Shown here in pieces: positions 23,401 to 33,565 of a DNA stretch of 64,000 bases. The notes beneath the pieces were generated by a model. It saw only the letters and a list, made by a program, of their open reading frames with translations, did no database searches and was not told the DNA's origin. The stretch is from Areca catechu. Taxonomy: Eukaryota > Streptophyta > Magnoliopsida > Arecales > Arecaceae. The stretch covers positions 8,746,471 through 8,810,470 of the forward strand of contig CM038050.1 in the NCBI GenBank assembly GCA_021397845.1. Reading direction: 5' to 3'. Position numbers and translations under genes: made by a program. Position 1 is the stretch's first letter. Each line of letters opens with the position of its first letter.

Positions 23401-26400
23401 GTTGTCATCGGAGCTGCTGCACTTCATCAATGCTACCTTCTCCTATGCCATCGCCCGTCGCCGACTGCCATCCCCATCGATGCCGCCGTCCATCATCGAC
23501 ACCGCCTTCCCCATCACCGTCGTTGGAGCTGCGCCACCCATGGATGAGAGATCCAGCATAAAAAAAAAGCCTCATAACCCTCTCCTTTTTTTGATTGATT
23601 GCGGTCCACAGGTAACCTGCAGATCGCACGGTCCATAAACTACCCATAGACCGCATGGTCTATTGATAGGTCCGTAGATCCAGTTCGTAGACTTGGTCTG
23701 TAGATAAAAAAAGAAAAAAAATGAAGTTCGTCTTGCCTTGTTTTTGGCCTGCAAGTAGCTACTTGGAGTTTTTGAGACCATCTCGTAAAATATACGATCT
23801 CTTTATTGAAATTTAGATTTTTTAAATTAGTAGATAATTTTTATTATTGTTTAAGTCCTTATTTTATTTGTCATTATATTTCATTCACATATTATACGCA
23901 CCAAATACATTAACACTGCATTAATTTTATAAATTTGTTGTGGGCATCGTAGCTAAATTTTTTAGTAATCGTAGCCTTTAGCCTAAGATCCAAACCTTTT
24001 TTTTGCTACCATGACCATTGGCAATCTAAAAGATACATACACTATCATGGAAAAAGAACCCGAATCTATTAAAAATATCTAAATAACATTCTAAGAGATC
24101 TTCAATTACATATACTAGTCAATAGACCAACTTTGTACTAAAATTAATGAGCTTCGTGTTAATCAAGTTGATAACCATGTAGATTTGCTCTATGGGATTT
24201 ATTGTTGTTTACAGTGGAACTTGCTTATACTAAGTAAATTGGTTTACTGGCAAAAGTCTCGTTGATATTATTCATAGTTTTAACCCTTGTCAATCCATTG
24301 ATCTTATTCCTCTATGTATGAATAACTATACTTTTGAATCTGTCACTTCTTTTGCCAAACACAATCATGACATTCATGCTAATATTAGATAAAAGATTGC
24401 TATGAATACTGAGAAATATAAGCTAACTGTTGTTGCTCACCGTAGATATAGAGTTTAACGAGGGTGATTATGTGATGGTTCGTATCCATCCAAAACATTA
24501 TCCCTGACATTCAATTAAAATTTTGCATGCTCGAGTCATTGGTCCATTTCACATCGTTTATAAACTTGGATCTAATGCTTATTATATAGAATTACCTTCT
24601 AAATTAAAATTTAATCTAGTTTTCAATGTTGAAGATTTGCTACCTATCAGAGCACATTCGAGCCTCTTACTATGCATGCAGGTGATCTCAAGGAGTGTAC
24701 TCTGTCTATTCCAATGCCAATTCCAGTTCTTCCTTCACTTTTGACATGTTCGCCGGATTTTATTGGATGTATCATCACTAATGAAACTATTTTTCTTGCT
24801 GATGGAGGTTTTCAAAGATTTTTGATTAAATAGCATGATCGTCCAGATTCAGATGCTATTTGAACTCATGAGAAAGAGTTACGCTATATTGCTCCAGATT
24901 TGTTAGAGGCCTATTTTAATTCTTTGCCAAAGTCGAGTTCTTTCCGACTAGGAGGGAATGATGGAAATCGGGAAATTCGTGCCTATTTTAAAAGGAAACG
25001 TTGCTTTGAGGAATCCTCACCCTAATTCTATTCTAGATGGAAAGTTTATTTAGGATTTTCTTTATTTGGATTTTCTTTATTTTAGGGTTTTCTTTATTTT
25101 CACTATTATCTTTATTAGAATTTTTAATTTTATTAGGACCTAGTAATTTAACTTCCATTTAGATACGATTTATTGCTCTATTTAAGGTCTCCAGTTATAT
25201 GAAGAATGTCAGACTTGAATATTGGAATTGAATCTTAAATTTATTTTGATATTTTTTCCTGTTTTTATTTTAATTTAATTTTATTTTTGTTCATGTTCCA
25301 AACCATGTTGCTTGAGAAGACCGGCCCATTGAATAGTAATCTAATGGTGTATTTTTTATTGACATGAATCTCATATATCAGCACCATCAGATTGGGAATC
25401 TCCCATTGACTCCTTTTACTGAGCTGATAGTCTAAGCACTATGAACGTCTTTAATTTTGACGAATTTAGCTGATGGAAGGTCTAGAGATTAAATTTTTGT
25501 TGGTCCTTTGCCTTTTATGCTATGATCAAGTGTGAGCATCTTCTATCATTGCTTACAAATGCTTACTGCTCCGTGACTCTGATCCTGTTGTTTTTGGAGA
25601 AACAGTTTTTCCATCTAAGAAAGGCAAAATCACGAAGATATAAAAATATTATTGTGATTAATTTTCAATTACCAGGCGGTGCCAAAGATGACAGCCTGTC
25701 TTATAGATGTATTAATTGTGAAATGGTAGGCTTCGAATATATCAGATTTGCCTAGCATGTCTTGACTACCTTGTCTCCCACAAGTTATACATCTGCAATG
25801 ACAATATTTTGTCCTTGAATTTGGTGGTATGTATCTGACAGGCCTAGCTGTCTCTATGCAGCGAGGTGAGGCTAAACTTATAACAGAAGATTGGGAGGGA
25901 GCTGTGGAAGATCTGAAAATAGCTGCTCAAAAATCTCCACAGGTTTGTTATATACTTCAAATTTTAATTTAGCATTACTGGAAATAAAAGAACTGTTTTT
26001 TCACTACTAATTTTTAAAAAGAAAATCTTCTTTTCATCTTTCCACTAATTGTCGGTGTCATGTATAGTTGCATTTTTTTATTGATCGAAACTCTTTTGAT
26101 TCATGTTTGTATTCACAATACTTTTATCTACTGCTTTATTTAGAAATTAGGGTATCTGTAATATGGTTAGAACGTAGAACTTGAGCTTATTTTTATCTGC
26201 TGATTATTTCTGTCATCTGTATACTTTCTCTATTTAAATTTATTCTTTTCCCCAATACTTGTTTGAAACTAATTTGTATGGTTGGAGATTGGTGATTACG
26301 TTTTTACAGGATATGAATATTAGAGAAGCACTTATGAGGGCTGAAAAATCACTGAAGTTAAGCAAACGCAAGGACTGGTACAAAATCCTGGAAGTTTCAA

Positions 26401-27464
26401 GAACTGCTTCTATTGCGGAGATTAAACGTGCCTACAAGAAACTTGCTTTACAGTGGCATCCAGATAAGAATGTTGATAACAGAGAGGAAGCTGAGGCCAA
26501 GTTTCGAGAAATTGCTGCAGCATATGAGGTAATATAAATAATGGTTAGGTTAATGGTAGTCTTTTGTATTAGCTTTGTGAAAACTCTACTGAAAATGAAT
26601 TCCCTATCCTTTACCCTCTACCAATTGATTTTCTTCTATTTTAGCACATCATACCGAAGTCAAGTAAGCTTGTGTTTGCCCAATATTCCAACAAAGTCCT
26701 AAACAACATTCTCTTCCATCTTTTTTGCAACAAAGAATGCTTAAATTTGTATATTGTAGTCTGGCCCACATCATTTTTTTGTAGTGTTTGTATTTTCAAT
26801 GTTTAAAGTCGGTTGAGAAATCTGTCTGTGTGCTGCTGCCAATTTACTTTAAAACCTAGATAAGCTTTAAAAGGAAAAAGAGAAGACAGTAAGATTAGAT
26901 AAAATATCCTCAGGAATATGGGTTATGGTGGATGTATATTTTGGTCAAACAGCTAGACCTGATATTAAGGATTGGTATGGTCTTTGAACTTTTTGAATAT
27001 ATTCTATAAGAAGGAATATGATAGTTTGTCATTTTCAAATTCAAGCACTTGCAATATCCTGTATGAAGTATAAACCATGTCAAATTTTGTTGGTTTTTCA
27101 TTGTATCTGGGATGATGAGTTATAGCCACCTTCATTATATTTTAGGTTTGGCAATTTTTTTGTTTCACTTGTCTTTTTTAAAATTTGGTTCGGAGCCGTT
27201 GCTATTATATATTGAGTGTGATATTTCTGTTTTATCTTTTGCTTAATTCAGATTTTGACCAGAAATTCTAACTCTGTAAAGGTACTTGGTGACGAAGATA
27301 AACGCACAAGATATGACCAGGGTGAGGATGTGGATGACATGGGTATGGGAATGGGAGGCGGAGGTTTTAACCCTTTTGGTGGTGGAGGACAACAATTCAC
27401 TTTTCACTTCGAAGGAGGATTCCCTGGGGGTGGTTTCCCTGGAGGATTTGGGTTCAATTTTTGA
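11440..27464 (+). CDS. P58IPK: P58IPK/DNAJC3-type ER co-chaperone (TPR + J domain), 9 exons
   Basis: ER-lumenal co-chaperone that presents clients to BiP and stimulates its ATPase. Exons: 11440-11539, 18286-18451, 19544-19745, 19848-20008, 20347-20440, 20532-20744, 25862-25942, 26310-26528, 27282-27464. All junctions are GT-AG and phases add up to 1419 nt, 472 aa, close to Arabidopsis P58IPK. Exon 1 encodes a signal peptide (VVLLHFLFHLLSSS). Exons 2-7 encode TPR repeats (for example YDDALGLLNAVIEANPNLSEA). The J domain starts at about residue 361 (DWYKIL) with HPD at 389-391, and the tail is Gly/Phe-rich. Introns 1 and 6 (6746 and 5117 bp) are filled with retrotransposons; coding exons are intact. 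An alternative in-frame acceptor precedes exon 9. The start is the first ATG before the signal peptide. Confidence 0.92.
12338..12870 (+). pseudogene. gypsy gag remnant (intron 1 element)
   Basis: Across shifting frames the sequence reads the Tat gag pattern: a segment like EPVPNYFKMSQIEAYDGSID, then FKALMLFHGANDKILCRAFP, LALKKVARYWYSSLKP and later FVIHFIGNQR. These correspond to the capsid-like retrotransposon gag domain (PF03732 type). Stops and frameshifts occur throughout, so no product is expected. Confidence 0.65.
13458..13585 (+). pseudogene. gypsy aspartic protease fragment
   Basis: The reading IANYDVYHILVDNESSIDIL, then YYDAFFK, is the Tat protease active-site region. The 29351-41146 element has LVDNGSSTDIL at this point, so the motif here has Glu where the family has Gly. 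The frame is cut at 13585 by the MITE insertion and resumes after 14217 (MDIFSERLGKLNSSIMGFSG). Confidence 0.65.
13586..14209. mobile_element. hAT-like MITE (624 bp) nested in gypsy protease
   Basis: The termini form an imperfect inverted repeat: TAAGGTTGCAAATGGATC at the left and, on the opposite strand at the right, TAGGGGTGTAAATGGATC (15 of 18 identical). It is flanked by an 8-bp duplication, tttaaaat (13578-13585) and tctaaaat (14210-14217), 7 of 8 identical. TIR start and duplication length fit hAT elements. No transposase frame exists inside, so it is non-autonomous. The interior is rich in gacccaacc-type motifs. Confidence 0.75.
14218..14900 (+). pseudogene. gypsy protease-RT junction remnant
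   Basis: Past the MITE, broken frames still show the end of the protease and the linker to RT, including a stretch like LKVMVHRLNAEFRFG and the repeated AIAEEVDKML near 14860-14895, where Tat elements read a His-Arg-Leu-Asn linker and EEVDKLL before the RT fingers. The RT palm, RNase H and integrase that should follow are absent, consistent with a deletion near 14910. Confidence 0.5.
14933..15178 (+). other. Unassigned segment between RT break and antisense block
   Basis: An open plus-strand frame of 108 codons (14933-15259) crosses this interval. The product is Lys/Arg-rich and matches no family known to me. It sits where RT-integrase would be expected and overlaps the antisense coiled-coil block at its end. 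I treat it as chance or deeply decayed sequence. Confidence 0.3.
15179..16550 (-). pseudogene. Antisense coiled-coil ORF of Tat element (intron 1 copy)
   Basis: Minus-strand frames 15179-15418, 15291-15602 and 16286-16477 belong to one broken ORF. They run from a block like LIDSTLEDLRVAQDLVHGFF, through Lys/Glu-rich heptad-like coiled coil (KVKFLEDSIGKERFTAVDLN), to a C-terminal block HEANFKKCKALVKELCPKIN. This lies opposite to gag-pol and between pol and the 3' LTR, the position of antisense ORFs in Tat-lineage elements and of the ORFs at 30731-34147 here. Stops and frameshifts make it non-functional. Confidence 0.55.
16980..17535 (+). repeat. PPT and 3' LTR of intron-1 Tat element
   Basis: The purine tract gagagtagggggcag (16977-16991) precedes TGATATGGAGATAAAT, the LTR start at about 16993. 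The LTR ends at about 17535 in ctgacatca, giving about 543 bp. It contains a TATA-like cctataaatagagg (17361-17374) and a block gagcgtcggaggg (17428-17440) shared with the LTRs at 43441 and 49940. Confidence 0.65.
17560..17682. repeat. Truncated MITE end (single terminus)
   Basis: The segment gatggatatggatacggatatggata, continuing to tactttcacccctag, carries the cacccctag terminus and ggatat motifs common in hAT-like MITEs. Only the right terminus is seen; the left TIR is missing or replaced by poly(T). Confidence 0.4.
19183..19417. mobile_element. hAT MITE, 235 bp, perfect TIR and TSD
   Basis: The ends are perfect inverted repeats of about 26 bp, beginning TAGGGCTGGAAATGGGCCGG on each strand. 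The element is flanked by an exact 8-bp duplication, tttgaaag, at 19175-19182 and 19418-19425. Size, TIR start and duplication length fit a non-autonomous hAT. It lies in intron 2 of the P58IPK-like gene. The identical TIRs and duplication point to a fairly recent insertion. Confidence 0.92.
20745..22359. other. Intron 6, left part, no further feature
   Basis: Ordinary AT-rich intron sequence between exon 6 and the chromovirus insertion. No coding domain, LTR or MITE terminus was recognised. Confidence 0.5.
22365..22677 (+). repeat. Chromovirus 5' LTR
   Basis: About 313 bp. It matches 24959-25305 along its length (for example gacttgaatattggaattga in both). It lacks about 35 bp present in the other LTR, which carries an extra run of ggattttctttatt units. 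Confidence 0.88.
22683..22694 (+). other. Primer-binding site, tRNA-iMet type
   Basis: TGGTATCAAAGC, six bases after the 5' LTR. The usual plant tRNA-iMet site is TGGTATCAGAGC, so one mismatch. It fixes the element's orientation as plus. Confidence 0.85.
22740..23640. other. GC/CT-rich insert of unknown origin inside the chromovirus
   Basis: About 900 bp of markedly GC- and CT-rich sequence between AT-rich LTR and AT-rich pol remnant. Open frames occur in several phases on both strands (for example 23171-23638 plus, 22999-23280 minus) but their products are low-complexity Ser/Pro- or Arg/Glu-rich and match no domain known to me. It may be a decayed gag leader or a captured host fragment. Confidence 0.5.
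24190..24950 (+). pseudogene. Integrase C-terminus and chromodomain remnant
   Basis: Broken frames read NPCQSIDLIPLC, a degenerate tail of the integrase core; then EGDYVMVRIHPKHYP, LHARVIGPFHIVYKLG and FNVEDLLP, the GPY/F-type module; then DGGFQRFLIK, HDRPDSDAI and ELRYIAPDLLEAYF, a chromodomain. A TAG after FLIK (24831-24833) and a TGA after SDAI replace residues that are Trp in related chromodomains. No functional integrase is encoded. Confidence 0.8.
24959..25305 (+). repeat. Chromovirus 3' LTR
   Basis: About 347 bp, preceded by the PPT. Ends in CA immediately before the tgttg target duplication. Contains a local expansion of ggattttctttattt absent from the 5' LTR. Confidence 0.88.
25311..25861. 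other. Intron 6, right part, no further feature
   Basis: Intron sequence between the chromovirus and exon 7, with a pyrimidine-rich acceptor ending tctctatgcag at 25861. Nothing else recognised. Confidence 0.5.
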
Positions 27465-29350
27465 AGACGCTTGTTATTTCATTCTTAGTTCCACAGATGT
27501 TTACTGACCCAAAGAAGTGCTTTAGAAGTCAGGAGTATGAGCAACAGAAAGAATTGAGAAACGTAGTTTATCACATTAGGCGCTGACTGCTAACAGGTAT
27601 CAGATTTTGGATCAAAATACCCAAGATCCAATACCCAAGTGAGGCTTGTAAGAAATGAGATGGAAAATGTGGGTTTTCTTGAAAATTTTCAAGAAATTTT
27701 CCTTTAGGTCATACTTAGCCTGTGTTGCAAACCGTGGTGCGCAAAATGTAACTTGTTTACATTGTATTGACTCTTTTTTTAAAAAATTATTGGAAGAAAG
27801 ACATATTGCTATAATTTCTTTCTAGGGGTCTCCCAATGGTTATGCTGAATTTTCATAGTATTTGCATCAGTAATCACATATATGATTTTTAGTCTCGATG
27901 GGATGAGATGTGCTCCAACCATGCTATATTGGAATTCGTGAGAAGATGAGGCTGAAACGCTAAAACCATACTTGTAGAGAAGGAAGGAAAAGGGAAAGAA
28001 AAAAAGAAAAGAAAAAGAAAAGAAGGGAGAAGAAAGAATGAAACAAGGAAATAAGGAAGAAAGGAAAGTAAAAGAAGAAAAAGAAAGAAAGAAAGAAATT
28101 GATAAGAGATTTCTGACTGGGATTGCTGCTGGAAGAGGGGGGATGGCAAGACACTCATTTCATCGAGAAATTAGAACAATCTTTCGTAAAAATGTAATGG
28201 ATTCTGCCAGGAAGTACAATGGTAGTGTACTTTTTTTTTTTTTTTCTTTTTTTTCCGTTGGAATTTGGAAAAGGCAGCCTTAAGCTTTAGTCGTCTGTTT
28301 GCTTATGGTTATATTTTTATAGAACTTTGACGCGGTGAAAGGCAAACCAAGCAGTCCAACAACCGAAATTTTATCAGACCATGGCTGGAAAGAGTTGTTG
28401 GTGTTTGATGTTGTGAATTGGTCTGCCCTTGGGTTGTCAAAGAGGAGTATCATGATGTTACCATAAGGAATTGTTACATCAATCTGGTAAGAAAATAGCC
28501 TTGTAATATTATATTCAAAGAGAGGCTCATGTTGCCTGACCTCCTTGTCTGTAAAAGCTCCAAAAGTAAGCAAAACATGTTAATCATACGCTTTAAAAAA
28601 AGATTTTAAAAAAATCTGTAATGGTCAAATTTTGTTTTCAAATTTTTATCCCGTATCAGGCTTTTGGACCAAGCAAGAGTACCTTCTCTTCCACATAATC
28701 CTAGATCTAGGCGTCCTTTGTTTGTCCCTTCTCTTCCACATAATCCTAGATCTAGGCCTCCTCATTCCTAACGCTTCTCCTAGAAGAAGATACACTGTCT
28801 AATTCTGTGAGTGATCCTAAAAGAACCATTTTACCGTTCTTGAACATGTAGTTTAAACATAGATCCAATAGTTCCCATGTTTCACATTACTTGTTAGCCA
28901 GGAAAATGCATTACTGTTAACATAATCCATGGATCGGCGACCAACCACATACAAAGTCGTAAACGTCGAACGTAAGATCGTTGTACCATGAAAATTGGAC
29001 AACTTAAATGACAATAACATGCACGCTGTATCTGAACTAAATACTTCCCATATTCTATCCGATTTATTATTACCTTTCCATATCATTCATTTTATTATTA
29101 TTATTATTATTTTAATCACCATTTGGTATTGCATCCTCTTTCAGATGCAGCCTTGCAACTGTAATTCTATGGGATATTTCTGTAGTTCTGCGCATGCTCA
29201 TAGCAAATTGTCAGCATTAGAAATAAAGACACCACTGAAAGGAACAGATATTGGAAAATTAACAGATCCCCGGTAGAAACCAACCATCATTATTATGTTT
29301 GTTTTTAAGGGACCTTGTTTACATAAAAAACTAGATCGCGAGAAACATAT
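27465..29350. other. 3' flank of P58IPK-like gene and intergenic DNA
   Basis: Begins with the 3' UTR, for which no clear AATAAA was seen. It then holds a purine tract (27975-28100, aaagaaaag-type), a poly(T) at 28229-28245 and a small tandem duplication (28682-28757). A 97-codon minus frame at 28280-28573 resembles no known family. No further gene is supported before the gypsy LTR at 29351. Confidence 0.5.
28682..28757. repeat. 45-bp tandem duplication
   Basis: The 31-base block ccttctcttccacataatcc, continuing to tagatctaggc, occurs at 28682 and 28727 with no mismatch. The spacing is 45 bp. Confidence 0.9.
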
Positions 29351-30184
29351 TGTTGGCGTGAAGTCCCTGTTCCGGCCGGTCGAAGCTGCTGCTCCACAGG
29401 ATCGTTCCCTGGTTCACCTGCAAAACAGGTTCCTTGCCGGAGTCGTTCCAGCGGGGGACATTCCGATGCCTAAGTCAGAGGCGGGTCCCAGCCACATAAT
29501 GGGAAAGATCCTCTAGAAGCAGAGGGAAAGCTCTTTGAATTTAGAGTATGCGTGTATGTATGTGTGTGTACCTCCCTCCAGCGTTTCTTCTTATCGCCAT
29601 TTATAAGGGGGCGCCTGGCATGCGGACCCGTTCTTCTCCCAGCAATCACGGGGAGTTAATTTTTCCCCATGATTGGCAATCATGGGTTATCATTGAGCGG
29701 TTCCGGTCAGACCGAAAGCATGGCAGCTGGAGTTGCGCGCCATGATCGTGGCATGGAGATAGTCGATAGTAACTGTTGGTTATTATTACCTATCTGGGAC
29801 AGATCGTGGACCCATCTTCAGATTTTTCCTGTTTAAGGGGATTCCCATAATTGAACCGGGGATTTTCCCATCTTCAGATCTTCTCGGTCGGAAATCCTGT
29901 CTTCTGTGCGAGTTGAGGACTTGGTGTTTACCAGGGGCTGGAGATCGTGACTTCGGCGGGAAACGAAGAGTATGTCTTCGGAAGTCAGCATGGAGCCTAG
30001 TGTTCGGTTAAGGCCGAAGACATAATCCGAAGGTCTTGCCTTCGGGTGTCGTAGGCCTGTGGGGAGCCTTGGGTTGCTCGTGGTTGGCCCGATCTTTCCA
30101 GGTCCGAAGTCGTTGGTTCGGAGGAAAGGTCTTCGGTCAATCGAACCGGTGTTCGGTTCGTACTTAGATCGGGATTCCCCAATA
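29351..30184 (-). repeat. Tat element 3' LTR
   Basis: 834 bp, starting on the plus strand with tgttggcgtgaagtccctgt and ending gggattccccaata. It aligns along its length to 40321-41146. A minus-strand TATA box (cttataaat, plus 29599-29607 atttataag) marks the LTR promoter. Confidence 0.9.
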
Positions 30185-30730
30185 GTTGTCCCCCTACTCT
30201 CAGTTTTCAAAGCGAAGGTTTGCCTCGAGAAGTGAGAGTACCAATGCTTTGTCGTTTTTCTCCCGGGAGATAGTGTAGTGGATGATCATGAGATCTCTGA
30301 TTGGACTGCTCATCATGATTTCTGGTTGATTTGGGAATCAGGCGGTGGACAGCTGTCACTCCCTGGTTGGGAGAGAAGAAAAAAGTGAGCGGCCCTGGGG
30401 CAGTCTCTTCCTTTCTTGTTGCGTGGTGGTCCAGCCAATCTTTCGGTTGAGATTTGGATGGTTGTGGTGGCTTCTCCTTGCCCGTTGGATAATGGATGCG
30501 CTCCATCCTGGTCGCTGGTTCAAGATGGGTTACCTCCCTAGGTAACCCTTTGTCAAATCAACCTGGTGGGACTTCAGAGACCCCTGGTTTCCTTTTGGGA
30601 AGAGAGAAAGTCTGGCTAAAGAAGCTTCTTCAATCTCGCCTCATTCTTCGCTCAGCCTTCCCTGTTCTTGTCTACCAGTCTATTCCGTAGGTAGAATCTT
30701 CCTTCTACCTTTTCGTTTCATTCTTTTATC

Positions 30731-32935
30731 ATGGAAGAAACTGTAGAAAGTCAGGGGGGACAAGTTGGGCCCTCAGGGGCCGGTGACGTAGTAGGTCCGG
30801 AGTCGATCTCTAGTTCGGTTTCTCAGGGGAAGATAGCTCTTCTTCGGGAACGCTATCGCATTCCTGAGGGATTCCCTTTCGTCCACCCCACACCTGAGGA
30901 ACGGGTGAACAAACCTCCCCTTGGGTGCTTAGCCATGTATGAAGATCATCTGAAGGCTGGCCTTCGATTTCCCCTGCACCCTTTCTTCATCAAAATCTTT
31001 CATCTGTACCGAGTGGTGCCAGCGCAGTTGACCCCAAACAGCATCCGGAACGTCTGTGGGTTTCTGGTCCTGTGCATCATCGCAAACATAGAACTTATGA
31101 CCAACTTATTCACAGCCCTTTTTGTACTCAAGAGGGATTTCCATAGCAACGGATGGTGGGTGATCGGCCCTCGACCGGGCCATAAGGTCATCAAGGACAT
31201 GCTCAGCGCCATCCACGGGTGAAAACCTATTTTTGTGTTTGTACTATCCATTGATCCATGGGCTTCGACACTATTTGGAAGAAGCCTCGTTTAACCGCCA
31301 ATGATAGAAAGAAGGTGTTGGCGGTTGACCAGTTGGATTACGATCTTCTGATTGATTCGGAAGTCGCCCCTATCTATGAGTTGTTGAAGGAGAGAAATCT
31401 CTATCTTGCGGCGATCAACAAGTTCTCCGTATTAGGTATAGTGGCGGAGATTTCTGCCCCCCTTTCCCCGATTTTGTTGTAGCTTAATCGACTTAAAGAA
31501 ACTTTTCTGCTCGTAGGTGGCGGAATGAAGCCTGGTGTGAGCTGGCTCCGTCAGACTTCTGAGAAGAGGGTAGCTTAAGCCCCTCTCACAAGGTCGGCAG
31601 TTCGGAAGAAGGCTCGAAGAGATGGTCCTGAGGGGGACCGGAGCACCTCATCTTCCCGGGAAATCTCAGGGAGAGATGTGGTACCCATGGAAGGGGCCCC
31701 ATCAGGATCTCGTCCAGTTGAAGTTCCACCGGCGGTTACCTCCCCGGTTCGCACAAAGGGCAGTCCTCCTCGGGCGGCGGATGTGCCACCGCCTTGCCCC
31801 CCTGCAGCTGATAGGGGCGAAGCACGGCAAGTAGAGGGAGAGTTTGCCCGTGGGGCTTCCCCAGCCGGAAGCCATTCGGGGAATTCTTCAGAGCTTTCAC
31901 CTACGGGGGAACTGCTGGTCCCCGCCATAGCCAGGCAGGTGCTGAAGAGCACATTGCTGCCTCACGACTTGGCAGTTCTCCGAAGTCGGAACCTTCCCAG
32001 GGTGTCCGATTCTGCTTTTTTCGTCCTGCAACAGGTATGGTCCTTGCCGTCTCCCTTGCTCTGAGAATTGTTTGATCCATAACTCCATATTTTCGATGCA
32101 GTTGGTCTACGACCTTACATTTATGGAGGAGGGTCTAGAAAATATTGACAGCCTCATTCATGGCCTCAAGGAGGATCTCCATACTGCTAGGGCCGCAAAA
32201 GAAATAGCCGAAGAGTTAAGGCATTCTATGGAGAACCGCCTTGTTCGGGTGAACAACGAGGTTCATGAACTGAAGGGTGAACTAAAAAGCACCCATTTGA
32301 TAATAGCGGAGCAAGGAGCAAGGTGGAGGAAGAGCAGAAAGCAAGTCGACTCCTTGGAGCAAGCTACCAAGGAGAATCAAGAGAAGATAGAGAGTTTGAA
32401 CAAGACAGCGGAGGAAGCTACCAGGAGGGCCGAAGAGGCAGTTCTGTAGTTCGAAGCGGCCAAGAGGGAGTTCGCGTCTCTGAGAAAGCGGGTGGAGGAT
32501 GCTGTAGCAGACTTCAGGAAGTCTTCACAATTCCAAGAGGAGATGAATTAAGCATCCATGTACGGCTATCAGCATGGCTTCAAAGACGAACTTTCCAAGG
32601 TAAAGGAGGCATTTCCCCACCTTGATCTTTCTGGCATCCCTTCCTTCAACATAGCCGAAGAAGAAGAAGAAGAAGCGGAGGAGGAGGCCGAGGCCGCGGC
32701 GGAGGCTGAAGAGGTCGAAGAGGCGCCGTGTCCGGGTGAGGAGGCCTCTGCCTCAGTCAAAGATCTGGGGGTGGCTCCAGCCCTGACCCCGGTTTAGGAG
32801 GAGATTTAGGCTGGGGGAGTCCAAGCTAAAGGTTCTCCGGTCCCAGCCCAAGTCGACGAGATCTTTTCTGCGCAGGTCGATAAGTTGCTTCAATCCTGCG
32901 GTGTTGGGTCTCCTCCAGTTGATGTTGAATAACCT
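30731..32935 (+). pseudogene. Antisense ORF 1: PF04195-like N-terminus, coiled coil
   Basis: Runs opposite to gag-pol. Residues about 35-160 (LRERYRIPEGFPF, MYEDHLKAGLRFPLHPF, LTPNSIRNVCGFL, NGWWVIGPRP) match the 'putative gypsy type transposon' domain PF04195. It continues past a TGA at 31220 and a frameshift into WGFDTIWKKP-type sequence, a Pro/Ser-rich middle, a Glu/Lys coiled coil (32110-32550) and an acidic tail (poly-Glu/Ala, 32655-32740). Two GT-AG introns fit the frame: 31436-31516 and 32035-32101. Stops at 31576, 32447 and 32549 suggest this copy is inactive. The function in this lineage is not known to me. Confidence 0.65.
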
Positions 32936-33565
32936 AAGTAGCTTTAGGTGTGTTTTCTTCTTTGTGTTGTCGATGGCTTTTGTATGACAACTTCTCTAGA
33001 TTTTGAAGTAGTTTTTTTTTTTTTTTGCATATGCTATGTTGTGTTTTCAGATATAGCTTGAACAAAGCTTACTGTTCCTTCTTCTGCTTGGTCGAACGAC
33101 CATGGCCGGAGGCCGTTTGATTGGTAGTTGACGAAGACGAACTCCGGGATAGGTTAGAACTCTGTTGCCGAAGACCGTCTACGGTTGATTAGGCTGGTGT
33201 CACCTTCCACTCATAATTAAACATGTCCGTTGGGGTAGACAGGCGTCAACTCCCCATTGACCGGTGATTAGGAAATTTTAATTACGATTCTCGTTGTCCA
33301 CGCGGCGTATCGATATTCGTACAGTCACGTTTTCTTGTGCCTTGTGTGCCGCCAGGTCTTCTTTTTTCAAAAAGGAGCCATTAATGTCGCTACCGCACGA
33401 TGGGAATTCCTCCGGATTTGAAGCGCTGGCAGTTGTCATCCCGAGAATGACCCTCAAGCGGTCTTCCGGTTCTCGAATCGTCGCTTGGACACATGGCGCT
33501 CTCTGATGCGGCTGGGAAAAGACGTGGAGCATGCCTCCGTTCAGTCGGTCATGGGTGCAAGCTCT

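Larger units (their letters stand above)
22365..25305 (+). mobile_element. Internally deleted chromovirus (Ty3/gypsy), complete ends
   Basis: A 2.94-kb element in intron 6, sense to the host gene. 5' LTR 22365-22677 and 3' LTR 24959-25305 start TGATAGG/TGATGGA and end in CA. A perfect 5-bp duplication, tgttg, flanks it at 22360-22364 and 25306-25310. The primer-binding site TGGTATCAAAGC (22683-22694) fits initiator tRNA-Met with one mismatch, and a PPT (aggagggaa, 24950-24958) precedes the 3' LTR. Only the integrase C-terminus and chromodomain remain of pol; gag, protease, RT and RNase H are gone. A GC/CT-rich segment of unknown origin fills the 5' half. It would need a helper to move. Confidence 0.9.

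Noticed and set aside
23171..23638. 155-codon ORF in the GC-rich chromovirus insert
   Set aside because: Several overlapping frames are open on both strands and the product is low complexity; I describe the segment but do not call a gene.
28280..28573. 97-codon minus-strand ORF downstream of the P58IPK-like gene
   Set aside because: No family resemblance, no splice or promoter context, and the length is within chance for AT-rich DNA.
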